A program made the translations under genes and the position numbers. A stretch of DNA of 64,000 nucleotides, from assembly GCA_949316235.1 (NCBI GenBank), contig OX438748.1:36114036-36178035 (forward strand). Direction: 5' to 3'. Shown here one piece after another: positions 22,601 to 35,900 of the stretch. The stretch comes from Oegoconia quadripuncta. Its lineage: Eukaryota > Arthropoda > Insecta > Lepidoptera > Autostichidae. The notes below the pieces were generated by a model, which was not told the DNA's origin, did not search any database, and saw only the letters and a program-made list of their open reading frames with translations. Positions within the stretch are counted from its first letter, which is position 1, and each line of letters begins with the position of its first letter.

Positions 22601-25600
22601 AGGATGTACGGTACAAGCACAGATCATCCAATGGACCCCCCCCCCTTGTGAGTTCGTCACGTAATGCGTTCCGTTTTATTTTTAAAACCCACCTCTTTTT
22701 AACGTTAGTCATTTTGCGTGTGATTTGATTTTAATGACATTGGCATCATATAGTTTTCGAACGGTTAAAAATGCGGAAATACGTAACTGATTGAATACAA
22801 ATTCGCAGATGGAACTAGTTCCGATCATGATTTACTGAAAAGGAACGTCATCGAGACGGCTTGTTTCCGACACGACGACTATATCAAATTAATTAACATT
22901 ACATATCCCACTATATACTATACTATATATACCGTTGGGGTGCGTGGTCTGCGCCCAGTGAAGGTCGCAGCAACAGAATTTCTACAAATGCGCGGCCCCC
23001 GATTCTCACCGGCTGATACACTACAATGCGTGACTTGTGATATCAATTATCTGTTTAAATATCAATATTTAAACAGATAATAAGAATTTACTATATAACG
23101 TTCAATAAAGTTATTTGTGACTTTATCTTTGAGCAGGTGTCGGGTCGGCGGGCCGAGTGCACGCATCGCGGGCAAACAACACGGGCCGTGCAAACAGCGT
23201 TAGTGCACTGCAGCGACGAGAGTCCTGTCCGTACGAACTGTTAGCAATACAGGTTGGGAAAATCGGCATAAGCTCTTTGTCTCATCCTGCATTTAATACG
23301 CATTAAAGTGGCTCAATTGCCAGTCGATGGATGAGCCTTTGTCGCGAGTGTTTGAGGTATATTAATATATTTATTGTTAAATTATTTTGCGCAATAAAGA
23401 GTACTTGTATTGTATTATTTTTACAATAACTGAATTTCACGGTGAGATCGTGATAGACAAGTGTCACTGGCGGACCGTCATTGGGACATCAATGATCGTG
23501 GCAGTGCAGTCGTGCCCTCAGTATAGTTTGTACAGTCACAGTGTGGGTCAGTATATCGGCGCACAGTGGGCCATTGTGATCGACACAGTGCACGTTACAC
23601 TCCACACACAGGGCACAGCACACACACTACACACTACACACTACACACTACACACTACACACTACACTACACACCTGCCAACGGCTTTTACTTGCTAAAA
23701 GATTTTGTACCCGCGAATATGGCGAAGGGAAACGCTACCGTAAATATTAGATAGAACATTTTTTTTTATATTCACTGGACCGCGTTTGACCACTATCTCA
23801 CCTGATGAAAAGTGACGATGTGGTCGAAGATGCAGCACGTGATCCTAGTAAATGCCTATTCACTCTACTTTTGAAGATTCTAAAGTTGTAGGATCAATGA
23901 AAGACTGACGCCGGAAGGAAGATCCATACTTGACCTCAATCACACCTGATGTTAAGTGAAGATGAGGTCGAAGGTGGAGGCTGTTCGCATTATGAATGAA
24001 GAGTCCCCAACATTTTACTGTTAGTAAGCTTATAACCCGACTGCCACGAAGGGCTATGTTTTTCGCGCGTATCTTGTAAATGTAAAACTTTGTATGTACC
24101 TTCCAAGCTGCTGGATGGACAATTGAGGTATCGTATCGAACCCAAGTGTCCTTGGATAGGTCTAAAAAAATCATAATGGCGGTTTTTTGGGGCAAAATTG
24201 TAAGGCGTTAATATTTTTTTTAACCAAACCTATCGAGTAGGGTCTGAAAACGAAGGAAGTTAAAGGAGATCACAAATATATATATATGTCATATGTCTGT
24301 GCCGGGACACTAAAAAGTCTAAAATAAAAGAATTTATTTAAAAAAATAAAAAACCCGACTACAAAAATGACAACCTCGTATAAGCAATGCACTAATAAAA
24401 TCGAAACAAGATTCAGAATAGAAAACATTAAAATAAACTGAAAACAAAGGCAACTCTACTTTCGTTTAACGGACTATATTATGAGCTGAAACATAACATA
24501 ACAATTTAGTTTTGCATTTAACATAATGTTTAGTACTAAAAATCCAAAAACATGAGACTTATTATAACGTAACAAGGTATAAGCACCACCACAAGTAAAT
24601 TTCCAGTTTGTCTATAACTAGCTCCACATATTGGAACTACTCCATATCTATCAATCACGATGTGTACGTAGGTAATATTCGTATCTGTAATCATTACCGC
24701 GCATTAATACTTCGTTTGGGGCCGATAAATGTCCAAATACGGAATAACTGTTTCAGATCCTGTCATTAGGGAATAATTAGATGATATCGACGCACAATGC
24801 GATACGGATCACACCGCGGGACACGTACAGACACACACACACCGATTTACGGATTTCATTACCGCCCCCGGCAGGCTCGTGGGGACCACACCAACGTACA
24901 TGTCTAGCAGTAATACAACTACAAACAGTTCCAACTACGATCCCGATTTTGGTGTGTATTTATTCGGAGGATATAGACATCGTTTTCCGCGCGCGACGTA
25001 GGTGTGAGAGTGGGATAGTTGTATATTTCGTCCAAGCGCATGAGCAGGACAAATATTATCACGCGCGACATAAGACGTTTATCGCGCGCTACGGGCGACG
25101 ATCGTGCGATTGGGTCGGAGAATTTGGAAACTTCCTTGTGCAGAAAACAGCGAATCATTTATTGATTCTCTAGGGACCTTCATGGAAACAGAGCTGTGTT
25201 GAGGTTAGGTCATATCTAGTTTTTTATCCCATCTGCCCGGCTCAATTCACACGGTAACTGCAAATTCTGGTTTCGGTAGCTTCAGTTTAGTTGGGTATTT
25301 TTTTAAGTCGCACTTTAAAGGCCATATTCCACAGTACAACCAAATTGATTCACTTTGGGTGAAAGATAATGCAATTTTTACGTATCTTTGAAGTGAATAT
25401 AAAGTGAACTATTCTATTCACATTGCTCAAGAAATGTTGTCGAAGCAGGTTGTCGCTTGGGAATTACTTTTTTGTAAACCCTCCGTTTGTAATTCCACAG
25501 GCGAGTGTACTTCTTATAATATTCTAAGAACAATGGCGTATGCTCTCCTTTAATTTAAAAGCTATTTTCCGTATTTGTTCTTGTACACTTTTGATGTCTT

Positions 25601-28600
25601 TTTTCAACTCTAATTCAATTGCGTTGAACGACGAACGGCAAAAGTGAAAATATTGAGCAAGCTTAATTCTTTCAACTCGGTTGAACACGATTGAACATTG
25701 ACATTGAATGTTTACTTGATTCAATTTAAGGCAGAAGTGAACCGTGTAATATCGCATTAAGGTCAATCAATCCCGCAGCAGTAGCACGAAGAGTAACTGC
25801 ATCCATCTACATTGTAAGTATATATCTAAGGCACAAGCTGCTTGAGTTACTGCTCTATAATGTCCTGTGTAGCGAGTCCATTACGCGCTAACGAGGCGCA
25901 AATAGCTGCGTATCACCAAACACCATAACGTGATTTATCGTATCGTAATTGCGGCGCATTTACGAACTCTAAACGTGTTAGTTTCTCTCTAATTATACCC
26001 TAGTGAACGCTATCACATACATTTGTCACCTGCTGCTGCCGTACGGAACGCGCTCGTTATTACATTATTGAAGTGTAGGGGGTGGCTAGTTACTTTTAGG
26101 GAATAATCAATTTTATATTACAGGCAATTTTCATTTGTTAAAAGATATATTAAAAATGTTCGCTTCTTTTTTTTGTAATAAAACAAGACAGTGCTTCTTA
26201 GTGGGTAGAGGTACCTCGCGTGCGATCACCGATAGGTACATAATCACCATTTTCATAATAGAAAATAGTAAACACATATGTTGAAGGGGTGGTTAAGTAC
26301 AACCATCAGATTGCATAACTTTAACTGTGGGATCAACTCAGAAAAACCTGTGCAATAAATGGAAATGGTACGAATGGTCAAAAAAAGTCAAAGTATCTGA
26401 ACTACGTGGCGTTTCAAAATTGGTTGTTGTAAAATGATTCAATCAATAAAATTGTTTCATGATGTCAGAGTTGGTCTAATAATTACTATTTGAGACGTTA
26501 CACGTTGACACGTTACTCCATGCCACGACACTGCTGCGTTTGCAGATGTTGTGCCAGAGAGTTGGCTCCACCAGCAAAAGTTGTTTTGATATCCTAAATA
26601 ACAGATATTATGTTCGAAAAGACAGATGGATCTATTTTGGAATTAATATAGGTACATTATGAGGTGAGGCAAAGCGAGGTAGGGCAAGGTAAAGTGAGGC
26701 GGTAGAGTGAGGTAAGTTAAAGCGGGGTAAGGTAGAGTAAGGCGAGGTGGGGCGAGATAGAGTGATACGGTTAGAGTGAAGTACCAGGTAAGATAAGGGC
26801 GAGGTATGATGAGGGAGGATAGGTGCGGTGATGAGACAAAGCGAAATGCAGTGAGATAAAGCAAGCTAGAGAATGGGATGACACGGTCGCGGCAGAAGGA
26901 GGCAGTGTCCGTGGCCGTGGCCGTGGCCGTGGCCGTACGCACCGTGGTCGTGGTGCAGGAAGGGCGCGTGGTCGCGGCCGAGCGCCTTCTCCCGCTTGCG
27001 CCACTTGGCGCGTCGGTTCTGGAACCACACCTGCGGACGGAACACAACATTATGATACACTGGGGATTGGATTTTGTAGTATTATAGATTTATTAGTAGA
27101 ACTAGTATCACTATGAAGCCTACTAGTGAACGACCCGCTCCGTACAAACTGTGATGACAAAACTCGACGGACTCGGACGGATGGACAGAAGGGTTTTGTT
27201 CTCTCTTCAACTTAAATGAACATCAAGTCTGATTGACGTCAGGTGTTAGACCCAATTTCGTATGAAATACCTCCGTGATATTTGCAATAATGTCAAAACT
27301 CATCATATTATTTAATTCTATTGGAAAGCACACACAGAACTAGATGGAAATCTGTTATCTTCTGTGCAGTAAACAACATTGTTGTGCCAGCGTTGTTGTA
27401 TTCCGGTGTGAAGTAAAATGACAGGTTTAAGAACCATTCCCTCTTGGTGCTCCAGGCGGCTTCGGGTCTGGGAACCCTGATTAGGTCGACAGTGGTGTCG
27501 ATTCGGTTGCACAAGAACTAAACTAAAACCAGATTTAGACTGGTGCTGTCACATTATATTGTTCCAGAGAGAAAAAGACAGGCCTACTTTAAAATTGGTT
27601 TTAGTTTAGTTTGTGTACAACCGAATCGACACCATTGTCTTCTTGCTCGTTTGTCACACCATGTTATAAAATAATCATATTCATGAACATCGTGAAATAT
27701 TGTCTATGTCTATGCTCTTCACAGGAAAATCGTTATAACTGATATTACTCGACTCGCGATGCAGTGGGTGTGCATTCAGGCGGCGGCGGACGGTCGCCGG
27801 GCGGCGGTTGACTTTTTAATTTTTTTATTGTGTAATTGTCGCCAATTTGTACCCCGCCCCCCCTCCCCCTACCCCCAGACACCCCCCGACTACAATGGGC
27901 ACCGTAATGAAAAGCAATTACGCATACGTGGTTTTCATACCGGCACTCGAGGGCGTCCACTGCGCTCTCCTGCACTGTGATAGGGTGCATTTTGGCCGCG
28001 CCGCCGGGAATAGAAACAAATTGGGCCTCGAGCCGCGCTAATAGAAGACATTGTTCGCGGAAAAATTGGCGACATTTCATAATTCTCGAGTTCTTCCCAC
28101 CCCTCCCCCCTCCTCTAGCCCCGTAGCGACCCACCGCACCACTCCGCGGCGGCTTTGCGCTAATTGCTACCAATTTCTGAACTCCTAGTACCTATACTTT
28201 CTTTATAATATTTTAAAGACAACTGTCATCCAGTTGAACCAAACGGGCATCATGCAAAAGTCTGATAAACATTTTCCTTCACACTGCGAGTATTAAATTG
28301 TGATAGTTACTAAGTACAGTAAGTAATTTGTATATCTACCTACAATGATTTTTCTTCTTTTTTTGCACACGCACCCAGCGCCATCTAGTTCGACACTAAG
28401 CAACTAGGCTTGTATTATGGATACTAGATGGTTGACATACTACACAAATACATTTTTGTTCGTAACGTATTCTAGTATATTTATGTGGAGAATACTCGTA
28501 AATAAACCAGAATACATACCATACATGTCTTGATTTAATGTTCACAACCACGAGCCTCGTATCCCGTGTCCTTGTACTCGAATATTTCACACTCAATATT

Positions 28601-31600
28601 TGAAATTTACTGTCAAGTATCAATGTAGCAGGGTCTGCCACAGTCACAAACTGTGACGTCGGTTATTACGCTTGCACGATCGATGTTATAATCAACGTCG
28701 ATCGCGCAGGATTAGCTCGGGATGGTCGATGATTATGGCTTATTAGACGCGTCGAGCGACGCCAGTTCGATCTGTATGCGATCACCCAAAGCTGAATAAA
28801 TACAAATAAAGATTGACGTAAGGTATAAAATCAACGTTGATCAATATCGATGCGTCGCTCGATGCTCGATCAGTTTAGTGTACCTCTATAATGAACGTGG
28901 ATGACTTGAGTTTGGTTTATAATAAGGGTTATATATCAATTTCAAAGATGCAATTATCAGTGATCGTCCGCTGTACCACCGCAGTGGAGGGTCTCGGGCG
29001 CGATATAGCGTCGGCGGCTCCCGTCGGTCCTTCAATTACAGCCAAAGGCAAATCATAGAATTAATTCAACTTGTTGAACGCCGAGTGGCTCTCGCGGCGC
29101 GTGGCGCGCCTGTTGGAGCTTCGAGTGAGCCTTAATGTACCAGCTACTTGAGATAACCGACGCGATGGAGTGCCTTATGAGACATGCTGTGTGAGTGGCG
29201 GATACTGTTTGTTATCCGTTATTGATAGGTGTTGGTGGAGTGAGTATTTAAGGCCGCTGTCACAAACTAATACTGATCTAACCGCTCCAAATGATTGCAT
29301 ATAAAATAAATTCAATTCTTCACCATACATTTACCCACAAACTGTTACCTATAGATATACATACCTACCTACTTACTACCTCGACATTGGGGACCTTAAG
29401 ATTACCTATTAGGATAGCTAAAATTTTCGGATTATCTCACCTTTGTTTACGCCCCTGAATGGTAATCATAGTACAGCTCCACATGTAATAGTCATGCATT
29501 CCACTAACTAATACTCCGTCAAGTGTCCACTTCTCAGACCCCCCCCTTCCCCCCCTCCCCTCCCTCGGCCTGCTCTAGAGCGACCGTAATTACCAAATGG
29601 CTGGTCGCGGGCGCGAGCGCTCGCTTTAACTGCACCTCGAGTGCTCCTCGAGTTAAACCGCGCTTAATTAAACCATTGTTAACGCCCCCTCCGCGTTGTT
29701 GCCACCGGCCCACTACATTGCCTTCATACAGAGCAATCACACTAATACTCTCCCCATTATATTTAATCGCTCCTTCCTCTCAAATGATCCCGTGAACGTA
29801 ATTAATCAATGGAAAACTGAACTACCGAAAAACCTTATAAATAAAAAAAAATATTAGGTACTCAAAGAAAATGCATCAATGACTTGGAACATTATTACGT
29901 TTTGAATTTTGATTCCAGTGCGTAATTTAATGGTTATGTATGGATGATGATATAAGAAAGTACACAGTTTTATTCAGAACACTGTATGAACTGAGTCAAT
30001 ATCTATTGTTAGTCAAATCAGTTCCTATGTATTCTATATTTATATATCACTAGCTTTCTAATAACTTTATTTGTTTATCCCGCAGGAACTACTCACTTTA
30101 TCGGGATAAAATCCTATGTCTTAATCCAAATAATTAAAATATATACCAAATTTCACCCAAATCTGTTCATCCGTTTCGCCGTGATTGATCAACAAGCAAA
30201 CATCCAAACTTTCGCATTAAGAATATTAGTTAGATTAGACATATTGCAGCGGTGGACCCTTGTGACTGACATATTGCAGCGGTGGACCCTTGTGACTGAC
30301 ATGGTCGTGATGACAAAATATAGAATATTAGTTAGATTAGACATATTGCAGCGGTGGACCCTTGTGACTGACATGGTCGTGATGACAAAATATAGAATAT
30401 TAGTTAGATTAGACATATTGCAGCGGTGGACCCTTGTGACTGACATGGTCGTGATGACAAAATATAGAATTGTTTCGAATAGGTATACAGTACTTATACT
30501 ATGTTTTGCTGAAATAAATAATATACCCTGTGCTTTTTTGAAGTAACGTTGGAAAAGGGTATTAGAATATAAATAAACCCGGTGTCAGGTGCTGGTTCAT
30601 CTCCAGCTCTGGACAATTATCATACTCACTAGTACACATCACGCGGAAGTACTCGCAGATGCATAGATTTGTGAACGCATCGTCGTCGGATAATAGCACA
30701 GTGATGGTAATCTCGCTGCCAGGATCGGGGCTTGAATGCGCCCTAACGAGACGAAAGCTCATCGCGCGGAGACGAGACTTCGGTGACGGTCGGCTCGAGC
30801 CGGCTCACGGGCTCACTCACGAGACGTCGGTACCTCACGCATCACTCGACGGTAATACCACTCCATACACAACATGTCACAGATGCGATAAGCGTTTATG
30901 TCACGCGAGATAATATTTGGACGAAATGTGCAACTATCCCACTATCACTCCTACGTCGCGCGTCACCAACGATGTCATGCTAAACTACTTTGATCAGAAA
31001 CTGGATCAATTCTAATACGTGTTATATTTTTTCCTGATTCCCTTTACCTAAATTGAAATGAATGAATTGTCATACAAGTTGATATGAACAAAATTAACAT
31101 AAACCCAATGCTTAAAGCATTGCAATTTAAATTTTACACCCTATATGTTTTTGAACGCTTTACAGATCTCAGAACTGAAATAGCAAAGCAAATGTTTACA
31201 AATCAACAAAACTTTGATAAAAATGGTAACAGTGAGCTGCATTTACCATTTACTTTGGCTCTCGATGACCCACTGATAATGTTCCGAGTTTCTGTCGCAC
31301 ATAGTGGCTAGTTGAGTTACTGCCTTAAACGAGGTAAGTTGCGGGCCGGAGGGGCGCGGGGCTCGGGGCTCGGGGGCGAGCCTCAGCACTAGATGGCTAC
31401 ATTGTAATTGCATCGCGGGCAATTAGCGCGTAACGAGCGCTAATGCCGGCGCGCTAAACATTAGCGCTGTTCACACGAGAGCGTAACTACGGGAATTAGC
31501 GAGCATTGTGTCGTGGAGCCGGCAGTTAGCGACCGGGGCTCACTCGCGCCAGGTGAGCAATGGGTCCAGAACATTACTACTTGTATAATATTATCATAAC

Positions 31601-32954
31601 ATAGAATTATCCACGTGATTGGTTGCATGCTTTAAGGAATCGTAGATAACGAGTGCAGAGAAAATTGTGCACGAGAATTAATCAGTTTTAATTGACAGTA
31701 GTGGTGTCGATTCTGGCGTGCAGTCGCTAAACTAATTAAATCTAAAAATCTAATTTTAAATGCATTTCCTAAAATATCCTTTACCGCATTTTATAAATTA
31801 AGTTGGCTTTTGTTTTTGACTCCAAATTTGCCTATTTGTACAGGTTTTGTTAATTACGTTTCTTTATCGATAATGGGAAAATGGCAACATTCTTTTAAAA
31901 AAGTTCTCTTCTATCAAAAGATTTTTAGGTTTTAGATTACAATTAAAAATGCAGTGTACAATACAATGATACAATTTTTTTAAGGTAGGTAAGACTTGAT
32001 TCTAGTAACTATTAAGTTACTAAGTTACTAAAAAGTTTTTAGGTTAGGCATTATTTTTCACCGTGGCCTTAAATTCAAAATAAAACATGTTATTGAAGTC
32101 TTTTGTACCCCTACAAAAGCCTTTTATATAAAGTTCACACTTTTTGGGCTGTAAATAAATAAATTGGGAAAAACCTAGTCTCTAATTTTAAACGTGATTA
32201 TTTTAGATGGATGGCGGCTAAATTTCGCTAATAATATGTCTCAGATGGCTTTTTGGAATAGGTTTTGATCTCTAACACTTAAATTGAATTGATTTAGAGT
32301 AAACTTCTAATTTTAGAAACGTCAACATTTTAGAGATGTGACGTAGAATAGGAAATCGGTTTAGACCACTCTAAATTCAAATTTAAGTTTTAGAGGCCAC
32401 TGCAGAATCGACACATGTAACATTTTAATATATGAGCTAATTATCACATTATGTATTATATGAGAAAATTCTTTAGGTAGAGACCTCTATACAGGGTGTA
32501 GTCATTTGTTTGTTTGTAAACGGTTTATTGTACAAAAAGGCAATACATTAATTGTGTCCAGGCGACTACTAGACCACTTAAAATAAGGAAACTAAAACCT
32601 TTTTCTACTAATCTCATACTATATGTATGGGAGTGTTTCATGTCAAAATTTTGGATAATTCTCGTTTTATTTTTAAAAAGTTATTGATGTCATTTTACTC
32701 ATTAGGTACCGTACTTTCGATTTCGGTTTAAAGTTTTTTGATATCTGTAATAGCTACGGAATAATCGCCTGGGCACACTTTACCATTACACCCTGTATAG
32801 AGGCACTTAGGTTAGATGTTGGAATGTTTGAGCTCAGTCTCTGTGCCACAATACTGGTATTCCATTTGACCTGCTGTCGCCATTATACACTCTACTTGCT
32901 GTGTGTAGTGGGGGCTGGGACGGTGTCATTTAACACAATTAGCAGTCATTGTGC

Positions 32955-32994
<40 letters not shown>

Positions 32995-35900
32995 CCCGCA
33001 CTAGTGAGAATGAACATAATAATTACATTTGCATGCTAGCTTACTCCTCACACCACTTACCCGTCTCTCAATAGTTCTACGCAATATAGTTTACAAATTC
33101 CTTTAAAACGAAGTGTTCCCTGACAATTTATTGTTACAGAATAGTATTTTAGAACGCCCCATGTCTTTGCGACTTTTCCAGACCAGTTTAAGATTTTTTC
33201 GAAAATCTTCAGAGAGCCTGCTGTCGAACTCGTCTTTACGCTCTTCTTTCTTTTGTTCAACAACTCTTTTTGTCTTCCTTTTCAAAGCCTTATACATCAC
33301 TCTTGCCTTTTCTACATCCTCATTTAACGCCTTTTGTACTCTTTGATTGGCTTTTGTGGCTAACCGGTCTAACCATGGTTTCTTCTTACTACCTCTAGCA
33401 CTTATTTATTCCACCAAACATTTTTCACCCTATACCCTTTCCGCTTTGTAATACCACAAACTTCACTTGCAACACTTACCATTACTTCCTTAATCGTCTT
33501 CCATAATTCCTCAATGCTATTCACATCATCCAAATCATCGTTTGAAAAGACCACTAATTCGGCTCATTACCAGGAAGTGATCTGTATCAATGCCGACCCC
33601 TCGATATACCCGAGTACACTTTGTCTCAGTCTTTGATCCACCAATACAAAATCAATCATACTTCTCTGACTTCCTACTTCCCTAGTGAACAAGTGGATCT
33701 TTTTGTGATCAAACATGGTGATCGATACAGTAAGATTCCACTCCAAACAAATCTCAAGTAAACTCATTCCATTCTTGTTCACTCTTTCATCACCAAACAT
33801 ACCGAGAACCTTTTCATATCCATCACGCTTCACACCTCATCCATTAAAATCTCCGAGCATTATTATCCTTTCATTCTCCTTGCATTTCTCCAATACGTCC
33901 CTCCAATACATCACACCGTCCCAAAACTGTTCCATTTCTTTTTGGACATTTGGGGACATGCTTAGACCCACATTTGTCGGAGCATAAACTCCCATTAAAA
34001 AGATGCGGGGCAGTCCCACTTTTAGTCTCATCCAGATGAGTCTTGGGCTTACGCACTCAAACTCTTTTACACACTCAGCTACTCTAGCAGAAAGTAGTGC
34101 TCCAACGCCCTGACTGCCTCGGTTGGTTATGGGAACACCCGACCAGTAAGCCGTATAGGGACCGTGTTTGGTGGTGTCACATCCTTTTCGCTTTGTCTCA
34201 TTCACACATAAAATATCAATATGTCTATCATTAATCATCAGACAAACTTTATTTATTTTGCCAGTCATTCCTCCTCTAACATTCCTCCTCTAACATTCCT
34301 CCTCTAACATTCAACGTAGCAAAGCGGCGCTCCATGGCCCACTTTTCACCCTCGTAAGAAACGAGGCGTGGTGGGTGGCGAACCACGTCGCCGTCATCAG
34401 GATTCTTTACTGTTTTCATATCCATAGCGTTCCCAGGAGAAGCAAGGGAATTTATGTCGATCCCGGCAGAGGCCCGCATGCCGGGACAAAACTAGCCTTT
34501 ATCTGGGGTCGCTCTAACCCATGGCAAATCGGCACGCTCAAGACTAGGCTTGGCCCTAGCCACGCATCCCTCGGCACGGCAGACCTAAGATTGGCGGAGA
34601 GGGAAGGAAAGAGAAAGAGGGAAAGGATTTAAATGATAGTGAGATGGATATTAAGAGGGAATTGGGTAGGAAAAGGTAAATTAGGGACTCTGAAGGTACA
34701 GTGGAGTCAGTGGCAGCTCGGGGTGCCGGGTTCGCATACCCGAATATCATGACTCAACTACTGGACCTGCCTGCCATAATTAGTCTTCGCACAGGTGACC
34801 ACTAGTGGCAGATAGTGTGGCAGTTGATCATTGGTTTGATAAAATTCCATATTTATTGGTCCCGATTATAACCCTTATCCTAGTGAAAGGAAGCTGTCCC
34901 AACTATGAGTATGTTTCTACATTCAGTATATCTCGTTTATAAAAAGAAATGATCTTCAAACGAAACCGTATTTAAACCTCGGGTCAGACACGGAGGTCCT
35001 GTTTACTTAATTATCTATTGGTTTTATCGGAACAGATATAGTAAGTTCCTATTCCTAGTAGCGTACAGGGGATAGTTATGTGTATGTGGAGCATGTGTGG
35101 GTTGTGTACAGACCTGGACCCTGGCCTCGCTGAGGTCGAGGCGAAGCGCGAGCTCCTCCCGCGTGAACACGTCGGGGTACTGCGTCTTGTCGAACGCGCG
35201 CTCCAGCTCGTGCAGCTGGTACGTCGTGAACGTCGTTCGGCTGCGGCGCACCTGCTTGTCCCCCACGGCGATGGGAGACGGGCGATGGGCGACAGGCGAC
35301 AGGCGACAGGCGACAGGCGACAGGCGACAGGCGGCAAGTGACAGGCGACAGGGAACACACACCACACGTTACGCTACGCGCACCATTTGCACATGACACG
35401 ATAGCAAGGGCATGCATGTAGTCAACTTATTAAAGCTGGTGAAGCAATTGCGATCACCCCTGGAGACCCGGGAATGACTTTGCGAAGTAGACTGACCCGT
35501 CAACACGACGGAACCATGTATCTCCCAAGATCGCCCCGTAGTCCTAAAGCCATCAGTGTTATTAAAAACACTGTCAGGTGGTCACTGGTCCTCCACAAAT
35601 TCACTGAACTACACTGGGCCCCAGTGAGAGGAGGCTCCCTCGAGGAATGCCCGGAGATGTCGCCCAGTCTGAGCCAACTGACAACCGGAATACAACAATG
35701 CTATTAACATTGCTGCTTGGCGGCAGCTTAAGATAAAGTGGTGGTAGCTAGCCAGGCGGACATTTAAAATCAACCAGCAACCTCAATTCCAAGAAGAGTA
35801 GATATTTATCATCGACTACATTGTTACTGTCTATCGGTGTGACATTGAGCCCCAACAGTATGTGAATAGGTATACGCTAAAGAAGATGTGGAATTATGAT

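Larger units (their letters stand above)
22191..26942 (-). other. hbn: hbn intron 4
   Basis: Holds a SINE A tail (22250-22350), a repeat pair member (22379-22520), a perfect palindrome (23047-23080), a (CACTACA)n tract (23620-23680), a minus-strand SINE A tail (23935-23985), a dispersed repeat (24020-24130) and a GAGGTA-rich purine tract (26655-26880). The 130-codon plus frame at 24781-25173 lies in a CpG-rich stretch and shows no domain. Confidence 0.65.
33045..34760 (-). mobile_element. RTE-type non-LTR retrotransposon, 3'-truncated relic
   Basis: On the minus strand it begins in a 5' leader near 34760, passes through a complete-looking endonuclease domain and the basic linker, then stops before the reverse transcriptase. 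LINE copies normally lose the 5' end; this one keeps the 5' half and lacks the RT, which suggests a later deletion or an insertion break near 33045. Confidence 0.75.
27031..35113 (-). other. hbn: hbn intron 3
   Basis: An 8.1-kb intron splitting the homeodomain. It holds a fold-back MITE (27488-27639), GC-rich islands (27760-28165, 29540-29780, 31340-31560), a SINE B fragment, a 72-bp tandem repeat, MITE-like elements at 31.7 and 32.5 kb, a (CA)n tract and an RTE-type relic (33.0-34.8 kb). Confidence 0.75.

Noticed and set aside
23387..23698. 103-codon plus frame ending in His/Thr/Tyr repeats
   Set aside because: Extends into a CACTACA minisatellite; upstream part has no domain and lies inside hbn intron 4.
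24781..25173. 130-codon plus frame
   Set aside because: CpG-rich stretch inside hbn intron 4 with no recognisable motif, and a minus frame is open over the same bases.
27745..28173. 142-codon minus frame
   Set aside because: GC-rich island with C-runs; translation is low-complexity and both strands are open.
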